Source: Chloroflexi bacterium UBA6265 (lineage in GTDB: Bacteria > Chloroflexota > Chloroflexia > Thermomicrobiales > UBA6265). From it: a stretch of 11,389 bases of DNA. Position 1 is the first letter of the stretch. Each line of letters begins with the position of its first letter. This document shows, one piece after another, positions 1-6,955 of this stretch. Location of the stretch: assembly GCA_002440805.1 (NCBI GenBank), contig DJVD01000154.1, positions 1 through 11,389 of the forward strand, in the 5' to 3' direction. A program made the translations under genes and the position numbers. Under the pieces are notes generated by a model. It saw only the letters and a program-made list of their open reading frames with translations. It searched no databases and was not told the DNA's origin.

Positions 1-344
1 CCGGGGCGTTGCGCCGGCAATCGTTCACTCATGCGACCCGAATATTTGCGAAATGGCGTGACGTTGGCGGGTCGTTGCTGGGCAGCGGTGAATCGCGTAA
101 GTGGGTCGATTTCCGGAGCGGCAACCTGCACCTGGGTGGAGCGGAAGCTCGTGGGGCCAATTGCGCCATATGCCAGCGCGCCGAGAACCGGCACACAGGT
201 GATGACAAGTGCCCAGAAAGTATGGCTATTACCGCGCACGCGTGGCCGGTGCAGCAGATCGGCGATCGCGCTCCAGGCCAGGGTGTATTGCAATGTGGCG
301 AACACCACGATGAGTACCGTGAGTGCCCATGATTGCCAGGTCAT
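1..344 (-). CDS. PLDc_N-like small membrane protein (3' end beyond window)
   Basis: This frame opens at an ATG at 344 and stays open to the window edge, giving 114 visible residues with no stop, so it is 3'-partial. The start is supported by an AGGAG Shine-Dalgarno at 353-357, eight bases upstream. Two hydrophobic segments are visible, about residues 5-27 and 43-62. The second reads WALVITCVPVLGALAYGAIG, which resembles the pattern (aromatic, valine-rich, P-x-x-G, Y-x-x-x-G) of the phospholipase-D N-terminal 'PLDc_N' domain, a two-helix membrane module found at the N-terminus of cardiolipin synthases and also alone in small proteins. After the second helix comes a polar tail rich in Q, R and P with no further membrane segment. 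No catalytic HKD motif is visible, so this is probably a stand-alone PLDc_N protein. The family call comes from a short pattern and is tentative; the reading frame itself is well supported. Confidence 0.72.
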   Translation of the reverse strand, partial: MTWQSWALTVLIVVFATLQYTLAWSAIADLLHRPRVRGNSHTFWALVITCVPVLGALAYGAIGPTSFRSTQVQVAAPEIDPLTRFTAAQQRPANVTPFRKYSGRMSERLPAQRP

Positions 345-361
345 GGCAGGCTCTCCTGTGT

Positions 362-382
362 CACCCGGCAAATTGGCGGGTG
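362..382. repeat. Imperfect inverted repeat upstream of the PLDc_N-like gene
   Basis: CACCCGGCAA, one central A, then TTGGCGGGTG: ten-base arms with a single mismatched pair. On the minus strand it lies between a -10-like TAGAAT (398-393) and the AGGAG ribosome binding site of the gene starting at 344. That position would suit an operator or a 5'-UTR hairpin (six-pair CACCCG/CGGGTG stem, nine-base loop). No T-tract follows, so an intrinsic terminator for the SH3b gene is less likely. Confidence 0.35.
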
Positions 383-444
383 GCTTGATTCCATTCTAGG
401 GGCAGAATCGGCATATTGCGATTGTACGTACGGTTTGATCGTCG

Positions 445-1617
445 CTAATCGACAGTCGCCAGTTGCAGGAAGTTGCTGGCCACGAATCCCTCATCGCCGG
501 ATGTATCCACTGTGACCGGGTACCACACGTACCCATCCGCCTCTACTGCCTCGCCAGTGATGGTGAGGGTGCTGGTGCCATCAAGTTCGGCCACGATATC
601 AGCGGTGGTCGAAGGTTCGGCGCGCAAGTTGAGGGGCGTGGTGGTAATGGAAACAACATCGCCTTCCTTGAGGTCGGTTACCGGCTCCGGAGTGGGGGCG
701 TTGACGTTGCCGCCGAATGAGACATAGCGCGCTTCACCAGCGATTTCGGCGTTCTGGATGCGAACCATATCCAGCGTGGCCCAGGCGAGGGTTTCCATCA
801 TCTGCCAACCTTCGATGGTGGCACCGGGAAGCAGTTCGCGGGCAACATCAGGTGCCGGTGCGGAAAGCGTCAGCAGGTGGTCCCACGGCTCTCCACTGCG
901 ATCGGCGATGCGCAGGGCCACAAAGCTGAAGAACCGCGGCGCACTGCCCACATTGCGCACGGTGGTGAGAATTGCATGCCAGTTGCCGCTATCGCCACTG
1001 CCCAGGGCGCGTGTCCCCGTCGGCGCGATGTCGAACGCTTCCTGACCGCTCACGTGGCGCTGCAAGGTGACATCAAAGTCGCCTGCGCGCACGGTGTCGC
1101 CAAAGGCCGCGGGAGCAGACGGATCCAGCCCCAATGTGCTGGCCTCGCCTACGGGTTCGAATGTTGGCATGGTTGCCCCATCGGTGAGTGCGAACCACGC
1201 ATCTGCCCAGTTGCCACCGAGGAAGGGGCTGCTGAACCGGAGCAGGGCGTTGCTTTGATCGCCAATCCAAAATGGAATGGCGCCCTCCAGCGTTGCACCG
1301 GGTTCCACCGCGCCTTGCAGGAGCGGCTCCGGGCCATCGGTGATCGGCGGCGCATACAGCACACCCTCCGCACCGCAGGCGGCAAAATCGGTGACATTGA
1401 TGACCTGTGTCGCGTCAGATGAATTGGTTGCCGCAACCCAGGCGATGGCCCACTGGAGGTCCAGCGGGCCATCGCCATTAGCTGCGTTTGCAGCCGTCAT
1501 TGTAGTGAGCGCTTCGCCACCCAGCTCTACCCGTTGCAACGTGAGGCTCCAGGGGCCGGCGGTTACGACCTCGCCGACGGAATGGATAGTGGGGTTGAAT
1601 ACGGCCGCAGTTTGCAT
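445..1617 (-). CDS. Two DUF4352-like domains plus C-terminal SH3b domain protein
   Basis: A 390-residue protein of unknown specific function. Residues about 14-150 and 172-305 look like two copies of one beta-rich domain. Both open similarly (VGEVVTAGPWSLTLQR and FGDTVRAGDFDVTLQR) and both carry a later 'PGAT-EG' motif (residues 107-112 and 264-270). This is the style of DUF4352/immunoglobulin-like accessory domains. Residues about 318-387 form a bacterial SH3 domain (SH3_3 type), with the LNLRAEPSTTADIVAELDG core and a terminal GFVASNFLQL. Such SH3b domains usually bind peptidoglycan or other cell-envelope ligands. The start is fixed by a TGA immediately before the ATG; an AAGGA lies about eight bases upstream. 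It begins 72 nt after the SIMPL gene and is probably in the same transcript. Oddly, no signal peptide or lipobox is visible, although the domains are typical of exported proteins. Confidence 0.85.
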   Translation of the reverse strand: MQTAAVFNPTIHSVGEVVTAGPWSLTLQRVELGGEALTTMTAANAANGDGPLDLQWAIAWVAATNSSDATQVINVTDFAACGAEGVLYAPPITDGPEPLLQGAVEPGATLEGAIPFWIGDQSNALLRFSSPFLGGNWADAWFALTDGATMPTFEPVGEASTLGLDPSAPAAFGDTVRAGDFDVTLQRHVSGQEAFDIAPTGTRALGSGDSGNWHAILTTVRNVGSAPRFFSFVALRIADRSGEPWDHLLTLSAPAPDVARELLPGATIEGWQMMETLAWATLDMVRIQNAEIAGEARYVSFGGNVNAPTPEPVTDLKEGDVVSITTTPLNLRAEPSTTADIVAELDGTSTLTITGEAVEADGYVWYPVTVDTSGDEGFVASNFLQLATVD

Positions 1618-1689
1618 TCATCGTTCCTTGACATGCCAATCGATGGTTCTACACGGCACAGTGTAGTGCCCATTGCCATCGATCGCACC

Positions 1690-2454
1690 TTACGGAATAT
1701 CGAACGAGACTTCGACCGCTATGGATACCGTCACTTCGGCGGGCAGGCGTGGATCGAACCCGGCCGTCATGTACATGGCATCGTACGCCTTGGTCGAGAC
1801 GACGGTATTGCAGCTGTTCGGCTGGTATCCACCCATCATCATGGGCATCACGTCTTTACTGGCAACAACATCACCCACGGTTACGTTCATGGCCGCTGCC
1901 TGGTCCTCGGCTTCCGAACGAGCATCGGCAACAGCGTTTACGCGGGCTTCCTGCCGCAACGGTCGGCAATCGGCTACTGAGTACATGACACCGAATTGAT
2001 TCACAAACACGCCCTCGGCGCTTGCGGCCTGGCGAACCACGCCCAGCAACTCGGTGAGGCCGTCAACGGTTGGATTCGTGATCGTCACCAGGATCAGGAT
2101 CGGCTGTGGCATTGGGCCGGGCCCCCACTCACCGGTAAACGGTGTTTGCGAAATCTCAATCGCATCGGCAGGAATGCCGAATGCCACCATCGCATCAACC
2201 ACCGGGGTGGAATCGATCGCCGTCGCGGTAGCATCCGCGTTCGGCATACCGGTCATCGGATCGTAATATTTGCTGCCGTCGGTTCCGAGCGTAATCACCA
2301 CCAGCGCTTCCTCGGCGGGAGCAGCGGCCGATGCCTCGCCGGATACGGTGATCGCTCCGGGTACGGTTCCGACCGGAGTCTGCGCCGCAGCGGGTGCAAA
2401 CATAAGCAGCAAACTGACAATCGCGATGAGAAAAACAGGTTTGCGCGTTTTCAC
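1690..2454 (-). CDS. Exported SIMPL-domain (DUF541) protein
   Basis: A 254-residue protein starting at GTG. Residues 1-25 form a signal peptide: basic KTRK, hydrophobic FLIAIVSLLLMFA, then an AAAQ cleavage-like site. The mature part opens with GAITVSGEASAAAPAEEALV, the first-strand pattern of SIMPL/DUF541 proteins (periplasmic or cell-surface family, BP26/YggE-like). The middle has the alanine-rich helix of the family (about residues 165-190, followed by VTVGDVV), and the end has VTVSIAVEVSFDI. Two cysteines, C163 and C215, are the only ones in the mature chain and could form a disulfide. The GTG was chosen over an in-frame ATG at 2538 because AAGGAG (2461-2466) sits six bases before it, the signal peptide begins exactly there, and the upstream extension is basic and unlike any family member. 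Family members are generally structural or stress-related without a defined enzymatic activity. Confidence 0.85.
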   Translation of the reverse strand: MKTRKPVFLIAIVSLLLMFAPAAAQTPVGTVPGAITVSGEASAAAPAEEALVVITLGTDGSKYYDPMTGMPNADATATAIDSTPVVDAMVAFGIPADAIEISQTPFTGEWGPGPMPQPILILVTITNPTVDGLTELLGVVRQAASAEGVFVNQFGVMYSVADCRPLRQEARVNAVADARSEAEDQAAAMNVTVGDVVASKDVMPMMMGGYQPNSCNTVVSTKAYDAMYMTAGFDPRLPAEVTVSIAVEVSFDIP

Positions 2455-2460
2455 GTGGAG

Positions 2461-2466
2461 CTCCTT
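2461..2466 (-). promoter_or_regulatory. Shine-Dalgarno deciding the GTG start of the SIMPL gene
   Basis: AAGGAG on the minus strand, six bases before the GTG at 2454. It settles the start in favour of GTG over the upstream ATG, which has no comparable site. Confidence 0.75.
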
Positions 2467-2508
2467 CCATCTGCTACGTGTTCCATACCTGATTCTGAAA
2501 CGCTTGGC

Positions 2509-2538
2509 ATAACATTTCGTTTCGCGATTCATTGTCAT
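2509..2538 (-). promoter_or_regulatory. Possible promoter of the SIMPL/SH3b cluster
   Basis: On the minus strand, ATGACA (2538-2533, five of six matches to the -35 consensus) lies 18 bases before TGTTAT (2514-2509, four of six matches to the -10). This predicts a start of transcription near 2502 and a leader of about 48 bases. It overlaps the alternative ATG at 2538, which would argue against that start. The match is by eye and only moderate. Confidence 0.35.
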
Positions 2539-2574
2539 CAGGGTAGCAGGGGCTAGGACGAAAATGGAGAGCTA

Positions 2575-2604
2575 TTCACCAAATTGCAAACCTTTGCGAT
2601 ACTA
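2575..2604 (+). promoter_or_regulatory. Possible promoter of the aminotransferase gene
   Basis: TTCACC (2575-2580) and GATACT (2599-2604) are separated by 18 bases, each with four of six consensus matches. A short inverted repeat, GCAAA-CC-TTTGC (2586-2597), lies between them where a repressor could bind. A weaker alternative -10 is TATTAA at 2614-2619. It sits in the divergent 188-bp region shared with the SIMPL gene. Low-confidence prediction. Confidence 0.3.
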
Positions 2605-2642
2605 CTGGCACTGTATTAAACGCAACCAAAGAAGGTGGGTGC

Positions 2643-3812
2643 ATGAGCGTTAACTACGATAACCTGACCGCCGAGCGTATGGCGGGAGTGCTGGGTGCCA
2701 AATGGACCATGTTCCCCGATTGCATTGGTGCCTTTGTGGCCGAAATGGATTATGGAACCGCTCCGGTGGTGAAGGAAGCCATACTCGAGGCCGTGAACGA
2801 AGGCTATTTCGGGTACCTGCCGAAAACGCTTGATGCCGAACTAAGCGAGGCCACGTCCGGCTGGTATCAGCGCCACACCAATTGGGATGTGACACCCGAG
2901 ATGGTGAAATCGATGCCCGATGTGCTGAAGGGCCTCGAGATCACGCTCACCAAATACGCACCAAAGGGTGGCAAGGTGATTTTGCCCACCCCGGCCTATA
3001 TGCCCTTCCTCTTTATCCCCAAGATGCTGGGGCGCGAAATCATCGAAGTGCCGATGCTCCAAACGGGGTATGGGTGGGAATACGACTTCGACGCCATCGA
3101 GCAAGCCTTCCAGTCTGGCGGCGAGGTGTTGATTGTCTGCAACCCGCACAACCCGGTTGGTAAGGTACACACCAGCGAGGAGATGGAGAAGCTCGGCGAA
3201 ATCGTGAATCGCCACGAGGGCCGTGTGTTCTCTGACGAGATCCATGCACCCCTGTTGTTCAGCGGCCAGCTGCACGTGCCGTATGCATCGGTGAACGCTG
3301 TCAACGCTGGCCACACCATCACCGCCGTCGCAGCCAGCAAGGCCTGGAACCTGCCGGGCCTGAAGTGCGCCCAACTGGTGATCTCCAATGATGCCGATGA
3401 AAAGATCTTCCAGGAAAGCGGCGCCATGTGGATGGCGCATGGAGCGGCCGTGCTGGGAGTTGTCGCGAGTACCGCAGCCTACAATGAAGGTGAAGCCTGG
3501 CTGGATGAGGTGCTGACGTACCTGGAGAGCAACCGCGATGCGCTTGCCGACCTGGTGGCTGAGCACTTGCCGGGCGTGACGTATCGCAAACCGGATGGCA
3601 CCTACCTGGCATGGCTCGATTTCACTAATACCAAAGTGCCGGATGATGTCGGCACCTTCTTCCGCGAGGAAGCCAAGGTTGCGATCACCGATGGTGCCGC
3701 CTGCGGTGAAGTGGGCAAACGCCACGTTCGCTTCAACTTTGCTATGTCCCGGCCGTTGATGGAAGAATCGATCTCCCGGATGGGCAAGGCCCTGGCCGCA
3801 ATCGAAAGCTAA
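2643..3812 (+). CDS. MalY/PatB-type PLP-dependent aminotransferase or cystathionine beta-lyase
   Basis: A 389-residue fold-type I PLP enzyme, of normal length for the MalY/PatB group (about 390). Recognisable landmarks: FVAEMDYGTAP (31-41) and GYFGYLP (54-60), typical of the MalY/PatB N-terminus; PTPAYMPF (115-122), the PLP-phosphate and substrate region; CNPHNPVGKV (166-175); SDEIHAPL (197-204), with D198 for the pyridine nitrogen; SKAWNLPGLK (232-241), with K233 as the Schiff-base lysine; and HVRFNFAMSR (361-370), with R363 as the substrate-carboxylate arginine. Family members cleave cystathionine or cysteine S-conjugates (C-S lyase) and some transaminate. The sequence does not decide the substrate. 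The start has AAGGTGGG five bases upstream. It is a single-gene unit, divergent from the SIMPL gene, ending at a hairpin shared with the convergent MFS operon. It is soluble and cytoplasmic, with no signal peptide. Confidence 0.93.
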   Translation: MSVNYDNLTAERMAGVLGAKWTMFPDCIGAFVAEMDYGTAPVVKEAILEAVNEGYFGYLPKTLDAELSEATSGWYQRHTNWDVTPEMVKSMPDVLKGLEITLTKYAPKGGKVILPTPAYMPFLFIPKMLGREIIEVPMLQTGYGWEYDFDAIEQAFQSGGEVLIVCNPHNPVGKVHTSEEMEKLGEIVNRHEGRVFSDEIHAPLLFSGQLHVPYASVNAVNAGHTITAVAASKAWNLPGLKCAQLVISNDADEKIFQESGAMWMAHGAAVLGVVASTAAYNEGEAWLDEVLTYLESNRDALADLVAEHLPGVTYRKPDGTYLAWLDFTNTKVPDDVGTFFREEAKVAITDGAACGEVGKRHVRFNFAMSRPLMEESISRMGKALAAIES

Positions 3813-3823
3813 TCACCTCACTG

Positions 3824-3855
3824 GATGAAGGGTGGGCACATGCCCACCCTTCATC
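3824..3855. terminator. Bidirectional intrinsic terminator-like hairpin
   Basis: A perfect 15-bp inverted repeat: GATGAAGGGTGGGCA (3824-3838), a two-base gap, then TGCCCACCCTTCATC (3841-3855). In RNA it would be a 14-bp stem with a four-base loop. It starts 12 nt after the aminotransferase stop and lies 5 nt past the stop of the convergent MFS gene, so it can serve both. The flanks carry no clean U-tract (TCTCCTTCATT on the plus side), so its efficiency is uncertain. Outer CCTCAC and GTGAGG segments could extend the pairing across internal loops. Confidence 0.8.
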
Positions 3856-3859
3856 TCCT

Positions 3860-5044
3860 TCATTGTGAGGTTTGCGGCGCGTCACCGCGCGCCAGCAGTA
3901 GTTGAATGCCAAAATTCGCCAGGCCCGCGACCAGGATAATCACCGGCACCGCTGCCATGCTGGTGTGATCGGCGATCCACCCGGAAATCGACGGCATGAA
4001 CGCGAACATCGCAGTGCTTGCACTGATCTGGTATCCCACCGCGTGTACGCTAACCGCTTTCCCAAACCTCAGGCTGGTGATGCTCATTGCCGCCGGGAAC
4101 AGGCTTGCCGCCGCCAGCCCCATCAGGATGATGCCCATCCAGGTGAGTGATTCCAACTCAGGGATCATCATTGCCGCTGCCAGGATCACCAGGAGCGTCG
4201 ACCAACGCTGCACCCCGTATGGCGCGGCGCGTGGCCAGATAATTGGCACGGTCACGCGGGCCAGGGTGAGGCCCACCCAGTACATGCCGGCTCCGATGCT
4301 GGCCCAGCTTTCGGAAACGCCAAATCGCTGCAGCAGCAGGGAGGCAATCCACAGACTGGCGACGCTTTCCACAATCGCGCCCATGGCGAACATCACCATG
4401 CTCAGTTGCACGCGAGGCATGCGCAGGATCTGCTTGCCAGAAAGCGCCGGTTCCAGTTCGCCCTGTGCTCCAGTGGCGGTATCGGCCTGCCATTGCGCGT
4501 GCGTGAGCACGAACAGCAACGCCATCAGCCAGATCGCCATGGCGATTACAGCGTAGCCCCATCGCCAGCCATGTCCCATCCAGAACACGGTCGCCATGAT
4601 AAATGGGCCAATCAGTGCACCGACACCATAAAAGGCATGCAACCAGCTCATGTAGCGAGTGGGCAGCTTCTCCGAGGCGAAGAGGTTGAGGGCGGCATCG
4701 ATGGCCCCGCTCCCGACCGAGATCAACATCACCGCCGGAATGATGATCCAGAATGAGGGCGCTGTGGCATAGATTGTCAGGCCAGTGCCCACCAGGATCG
4801 TGCTCAGGCTGAGCAGTTTCGCCACGCCAATGGCGCGCAAAATCGTGCCGAGCATGGCACTACTGGCGATATAGACAAGCGCGCCAGGGATATTGAGGTA
4901 CCCCACGGCGGCGTTGCTGAGCGAGAATTCCTGGCGGATTGATGGCCATGCTGCCCCGAAAATCGCATCGGGCAGGCCGATGCTGACAAACGCCGCGAAA
5001 ACGAGCACAACAAGCACGGTGGATGTGGTGCGGGCGTGAGGCAT
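3860..5044 (-). CDS. MFS transporter, FucP/FHS-like (downstream copy of the pair)
   Basis: A 394-residue integral membrane protein with about 12 hydrophobic segments, the normal size and layout of a major facilitator. The N-terminal signature IGLPDAIFGAAWPSIR (22-37) and the block GSGAIDAALN (111-120) followed by MSWLHAFYGVGALIGPF (132-148) are the pattern of FucP/FHS-like permeases. In those, Asp, Asn and His in this region (here D116, N120, H136) lie in the transport path or its vicinity. The substrate cannot be read from the sequence. It starts three bases after the stop of its paralogue and has only a weak TAGGGT-like ribosome site, so translation is probably coupled. It aligns without gaps to the upstream copy over the first 150 residues (about 69 identities by hand count). 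It is the last gene of the operon and ends at the hairpin 3824-3855. Confidence 0.9.
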   Translation of the reverse strand: MPHARTTSTVLVVLVFAAFVSIGLPDAIFGAAWPSIRQEFSLSNAAVGYLNIPGALVYIASSAMLGTILRAIGVAKLLSLSTILVGTGLTIYATAPSFWIIIPAVMLISVGSGAIDAALNLFASEKLPTRYMSWLHAFYGVGALIGPFIMATVFWMGHGWRWGYAVIAMAIWLMALLFVLTHAQWQADTATGAQGELEPALSGKQILRMPRVQLSMVMFAMGAIVESVASLWIASLLLQRFGVSESWASIGAGMYWVGLTLARVTVPIIWPRAAPYGVQRWSTLLVILAAAMMIPELESLTWMGIILMGLAAASLFPAAMSITSLRFGKAVSVHAVGYQISASTAMFAFMPSISGWIADHTSMAAVPVIILVAGLANFGIQLLLARGDAPQTSQ

Positions 5045-5047
5045 ACC

Positions 5048-6226
5048 CTAGTGCACCGTATCCGCGAAACCGGTGCGCGATCGCAGTTGCTGTTCCAGCA
5101 GGACAACGATGACTGCCACGACGGAGATCGTGATCGGAATCGCAACCAGGTCTGTAGCCTGCGAGAGCACACCAGCCAGTCCAGGAATGATTGCGCCAGC
5201 TGCCGTAGCGGCACTCACCTGGAAGCCGATCGTGTGGATCGCCACCTCGCGCCCATAGCGATGCGGTGTTAGCGTCATCAGATTGGGGAAGAGGGGTGCA
5301 TTGCCGAGGCCGAAGAGGACAACACCGATTTTCATCATCCAGGCGGCATCCGGGATCAGCAACAACGAGGCGATCAACATCGTGATCGCGCCTCCCTGAA
5401 TGACACGTGCGGTGGGAACCCGGCTGAACACCACGGGAATCACGATGCGGCCCAAAGCCACTGCCCCCCAATAGAGACCAGCCCAAAGACCCGCAGATGC
5501 AGCCGATTCGCCGAATCGTTCGATGAGGAGGGTTGCGGTCCAGACGCCAACAGAGGCCTCGATACCCACCATGGTGAAAAACAGGCCGATCTGCAGCCAT
5601 ACCAGAGGCTTGCGCAGCACATCCCTCGCACCGATGCGGGTGGTTTCCTCATCGTGGGGCTTTACGGGCTCCCAGCTGTGCATGCGCAGCACGAAGATCA
5701 CCGCCAGCAGCAGCGTTACCATCGCGACAATGGCGTATCCCCATCGCCAGGCTGCCCCGGCATTGAGTGTGCCGGCCATGATGAACGGCCCGATCATGGC
5801 GCCGATACCAAAGAAGGCGTGCAGCCAGTTCATCACCTTGTTGCTATACATTTCGGCGGCGTAGAAATTGAGGCCGGCATCAACTGCGCCACTGCCAAAG
5901 CCAACACAGATGGCAATGAATGGCAGCGCCCAGAACGTTGGCGAAATCGCGTAGCCGCCCAACCCGGCAGCCACCAGCAATGTACTGAACGCCAGCGTTT
6001 TGCCAACACCAAACCTCTCAAGGAAGGTACCGGCTGCCGCACCGGAACTAAAGTATCCCAGCGAATTGAAAACCAGGATGATGCCGACATCGGCACGGTT
6101 GCGATCGAAATCAAGGCGCATTTCTGGCCAGGCAACGCCCAATACGGCGTCGGGAAAACCGATGCTGATGAAGGCGCAGAACACGATGAAGAGCATCAAC
6201 CGAGATTGGGCGGCGCGACCTGGCAT
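5048..6226 (-). CDS. MFS transporter, FucP/FHS-like (upstream copy of the pair)
   Basis: A 392-residue inner-membrane permease with about 12 hydrophobic segments. It carries the same signatures as its neighbour: IGFPDAVLGVAWPEMR (22-37), GSGAVDAGLN (111-120) and MNWLHAFFGIGAMIGPF (132-148), with D116, N120 and H136 in the same places. The start was set at the ATG at 6226 rather than an in-frame ATG at 6262. At 6226 its A is shared with the stop of the preceding gene (TAATG), and the first residue then aligns with residue 1 of the paralogue without gaps. The overlap implies translational coupling to the nucleotidyltransferase gene. The two copies differ enough (a little under half identical over the first 150 residues) that the duplication is not recent, and they may differ in substrate. 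The specific substrate is unknown. Confidence 0.9.
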   Translation of the reverse strand: MPGRAAQSRLMLFIVFCAFISIGFPDAVLGVAWPEMRLDFDRNRADVGIILVFNSLGYFSSGAAAGTFLERFGVGKTLAFSTLLVAAGLGGYAISPTFWALPFIAICVGFGSGAVDAGLNFYAAEMYSNKVMNWLHAFFGIGAMIGPFIMAGTLNAGAAWRWGYAIVAMVTLLLAVIFVLRMHSWEPVKPHDEETTRIGARDVLRKPLVWLQIGLFFTMVGIEASVGVWTATLLIERFGESAASAGLWAGLYWGAVALGRIVIPVVFSRVPTARVIQGGAITMLIASLLLIPDAAWMMKIGVVLFGLGNAPLFPNLMTLTPHRYGREVAIHTIGFQVSAATAAGAIIPGLAGVLSQATDLVAIPITISVVAVIVVLLEQQLRSRTGFADTVH

Positions 6227-6954
6227 TAGGACGGATCCATTTCTTGGGGAGTGGACGACCAATTGAAGAACCGGATCTCGCCGGTCGTGAGATGAACGAT
6301 GCTTTGAGTAATGATGTTGAGCGCAACAACACTATCCGTACGGTATGCGTGCCGTACGGACGCACCGATTTCAGGCCAGCGACGATCCACATCTGCGAAC
6401 AGATCTTTCTCCCGCGGAATCCAGATTTGGTTGATGAGATAGTGATAGCGAAGCGCTTTGTCGATGGCATCCAGGAGAAGCCACCGGGAACGATCCTCGT
6501 CAATAGTAACGATATCGCCACCATCTTCAAGCGTGGCGACAGCCGAATATTTCGCGGCCAGTAGCGTATCTGATGATACCTGTGGGCCAGCATCGACATA
6601 CGCCTGCGCCGTGCGTTGCAAATCGCGCATGCGGCCGTCGGTATCTCGCCAGATCAACCCCCGGGCGAGGAAATGGGCAGCAGGCGATCGTCCTGCGGCA
6701 GCTTCGGAGTCGAGCGTGTGCTGCCACCAGCCGTCGGAATTGATGAAACATTCCACCGGCACGCCATCCACCACCCGTTGTACCCGCTGTCGCCAGGGAA
6801 GGTCGTGGAGAATGGCTACATCGAGGTCGCTGGTTTCAGCTGCGGTACCGTGAATAACCGAACCGGTGAGCACAATGCCCACCGGTTCGGTGACGGATGC
6901 GAGTTCTGTCAGGACTGTGTCCAGTGCCCGACGATATCGTTCCGGAATATCCAC
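6226..6954 (-). CDS. Nucleotidyltransferase (NTP_transf_2-like) domain protein
   Basis: A 242-residue soluble protein. Its N-terminal part has the polymerase-beta-like nucleotidyltransferase signature: GS at residues 31-32 in VLTGSVIHG, then the metal-binding pair D43-L-D45 in SDLDVAIL, 12 residues after the GS. A third carboxylate may be E68 in VPVECFIN, where many members have Asp. Residues about 75-242 are helix-rich, with no domain I recognise. The family transfers nucleoside monophosphates to small molecules (antibiotics) or proteins; the acceptor here is unknown. GTG was chosen as the start because it lies one base after the aroF stop. The open frame continues upstream to an ATG at 7068, but that extension is Ser/Pro/Arg-rich and lies inside aroF in another reading frame. 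GGTGG about ten bases upstream may serve as a ribosome site. Its stop overlaps the MFS start. Confidence 0.8.
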   Translation of the reverse strand: MDIPERYRRALDTVLTELASVTEPVGIVLTGSVIHGTAAETSDLDVAILHDLPWRQRVQRVVDGVPVECFINSDGWWQHTLDSEAAAGRSPAAHFLARGLIWRDTDGRMRDLQRTAQAYVDAGPQVSSDTLLAAKYSAVATLEDGGDIVTIDEDRSRWLLLDAIDKALRYHYLINQIWIPREKDLFADVDRRWPEIGASVRHAYRTDSVVALNIITQSIVHLTTGEIRFFNWSSTPQEMDPS

Positions 6955-6955
6955 C

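Noticed and set aside
2455..2538. Start of the SIMPL protein at the ATG at 2538
   Set aside because: It adds a basic 28-residue stretch before the signal peptide and has no good ribosome site, while the GTG at 2454 has AAGGAG.
2841..3725. Open frame of 294 codons on the minus strand
   Set aside because: It is fully antiparallel to the MalY/PatB-type enzyme, which has all of its catalytic motifs, and its own product shows no domain.
4860..5600. Open frame of 246 codons on the minus strand spanning the junction of the two MFS genes
   Set aside because: It is out of frame with both permeases, Arg/Gly/Cys-rich, and has no ribosome site or membrane pattern.
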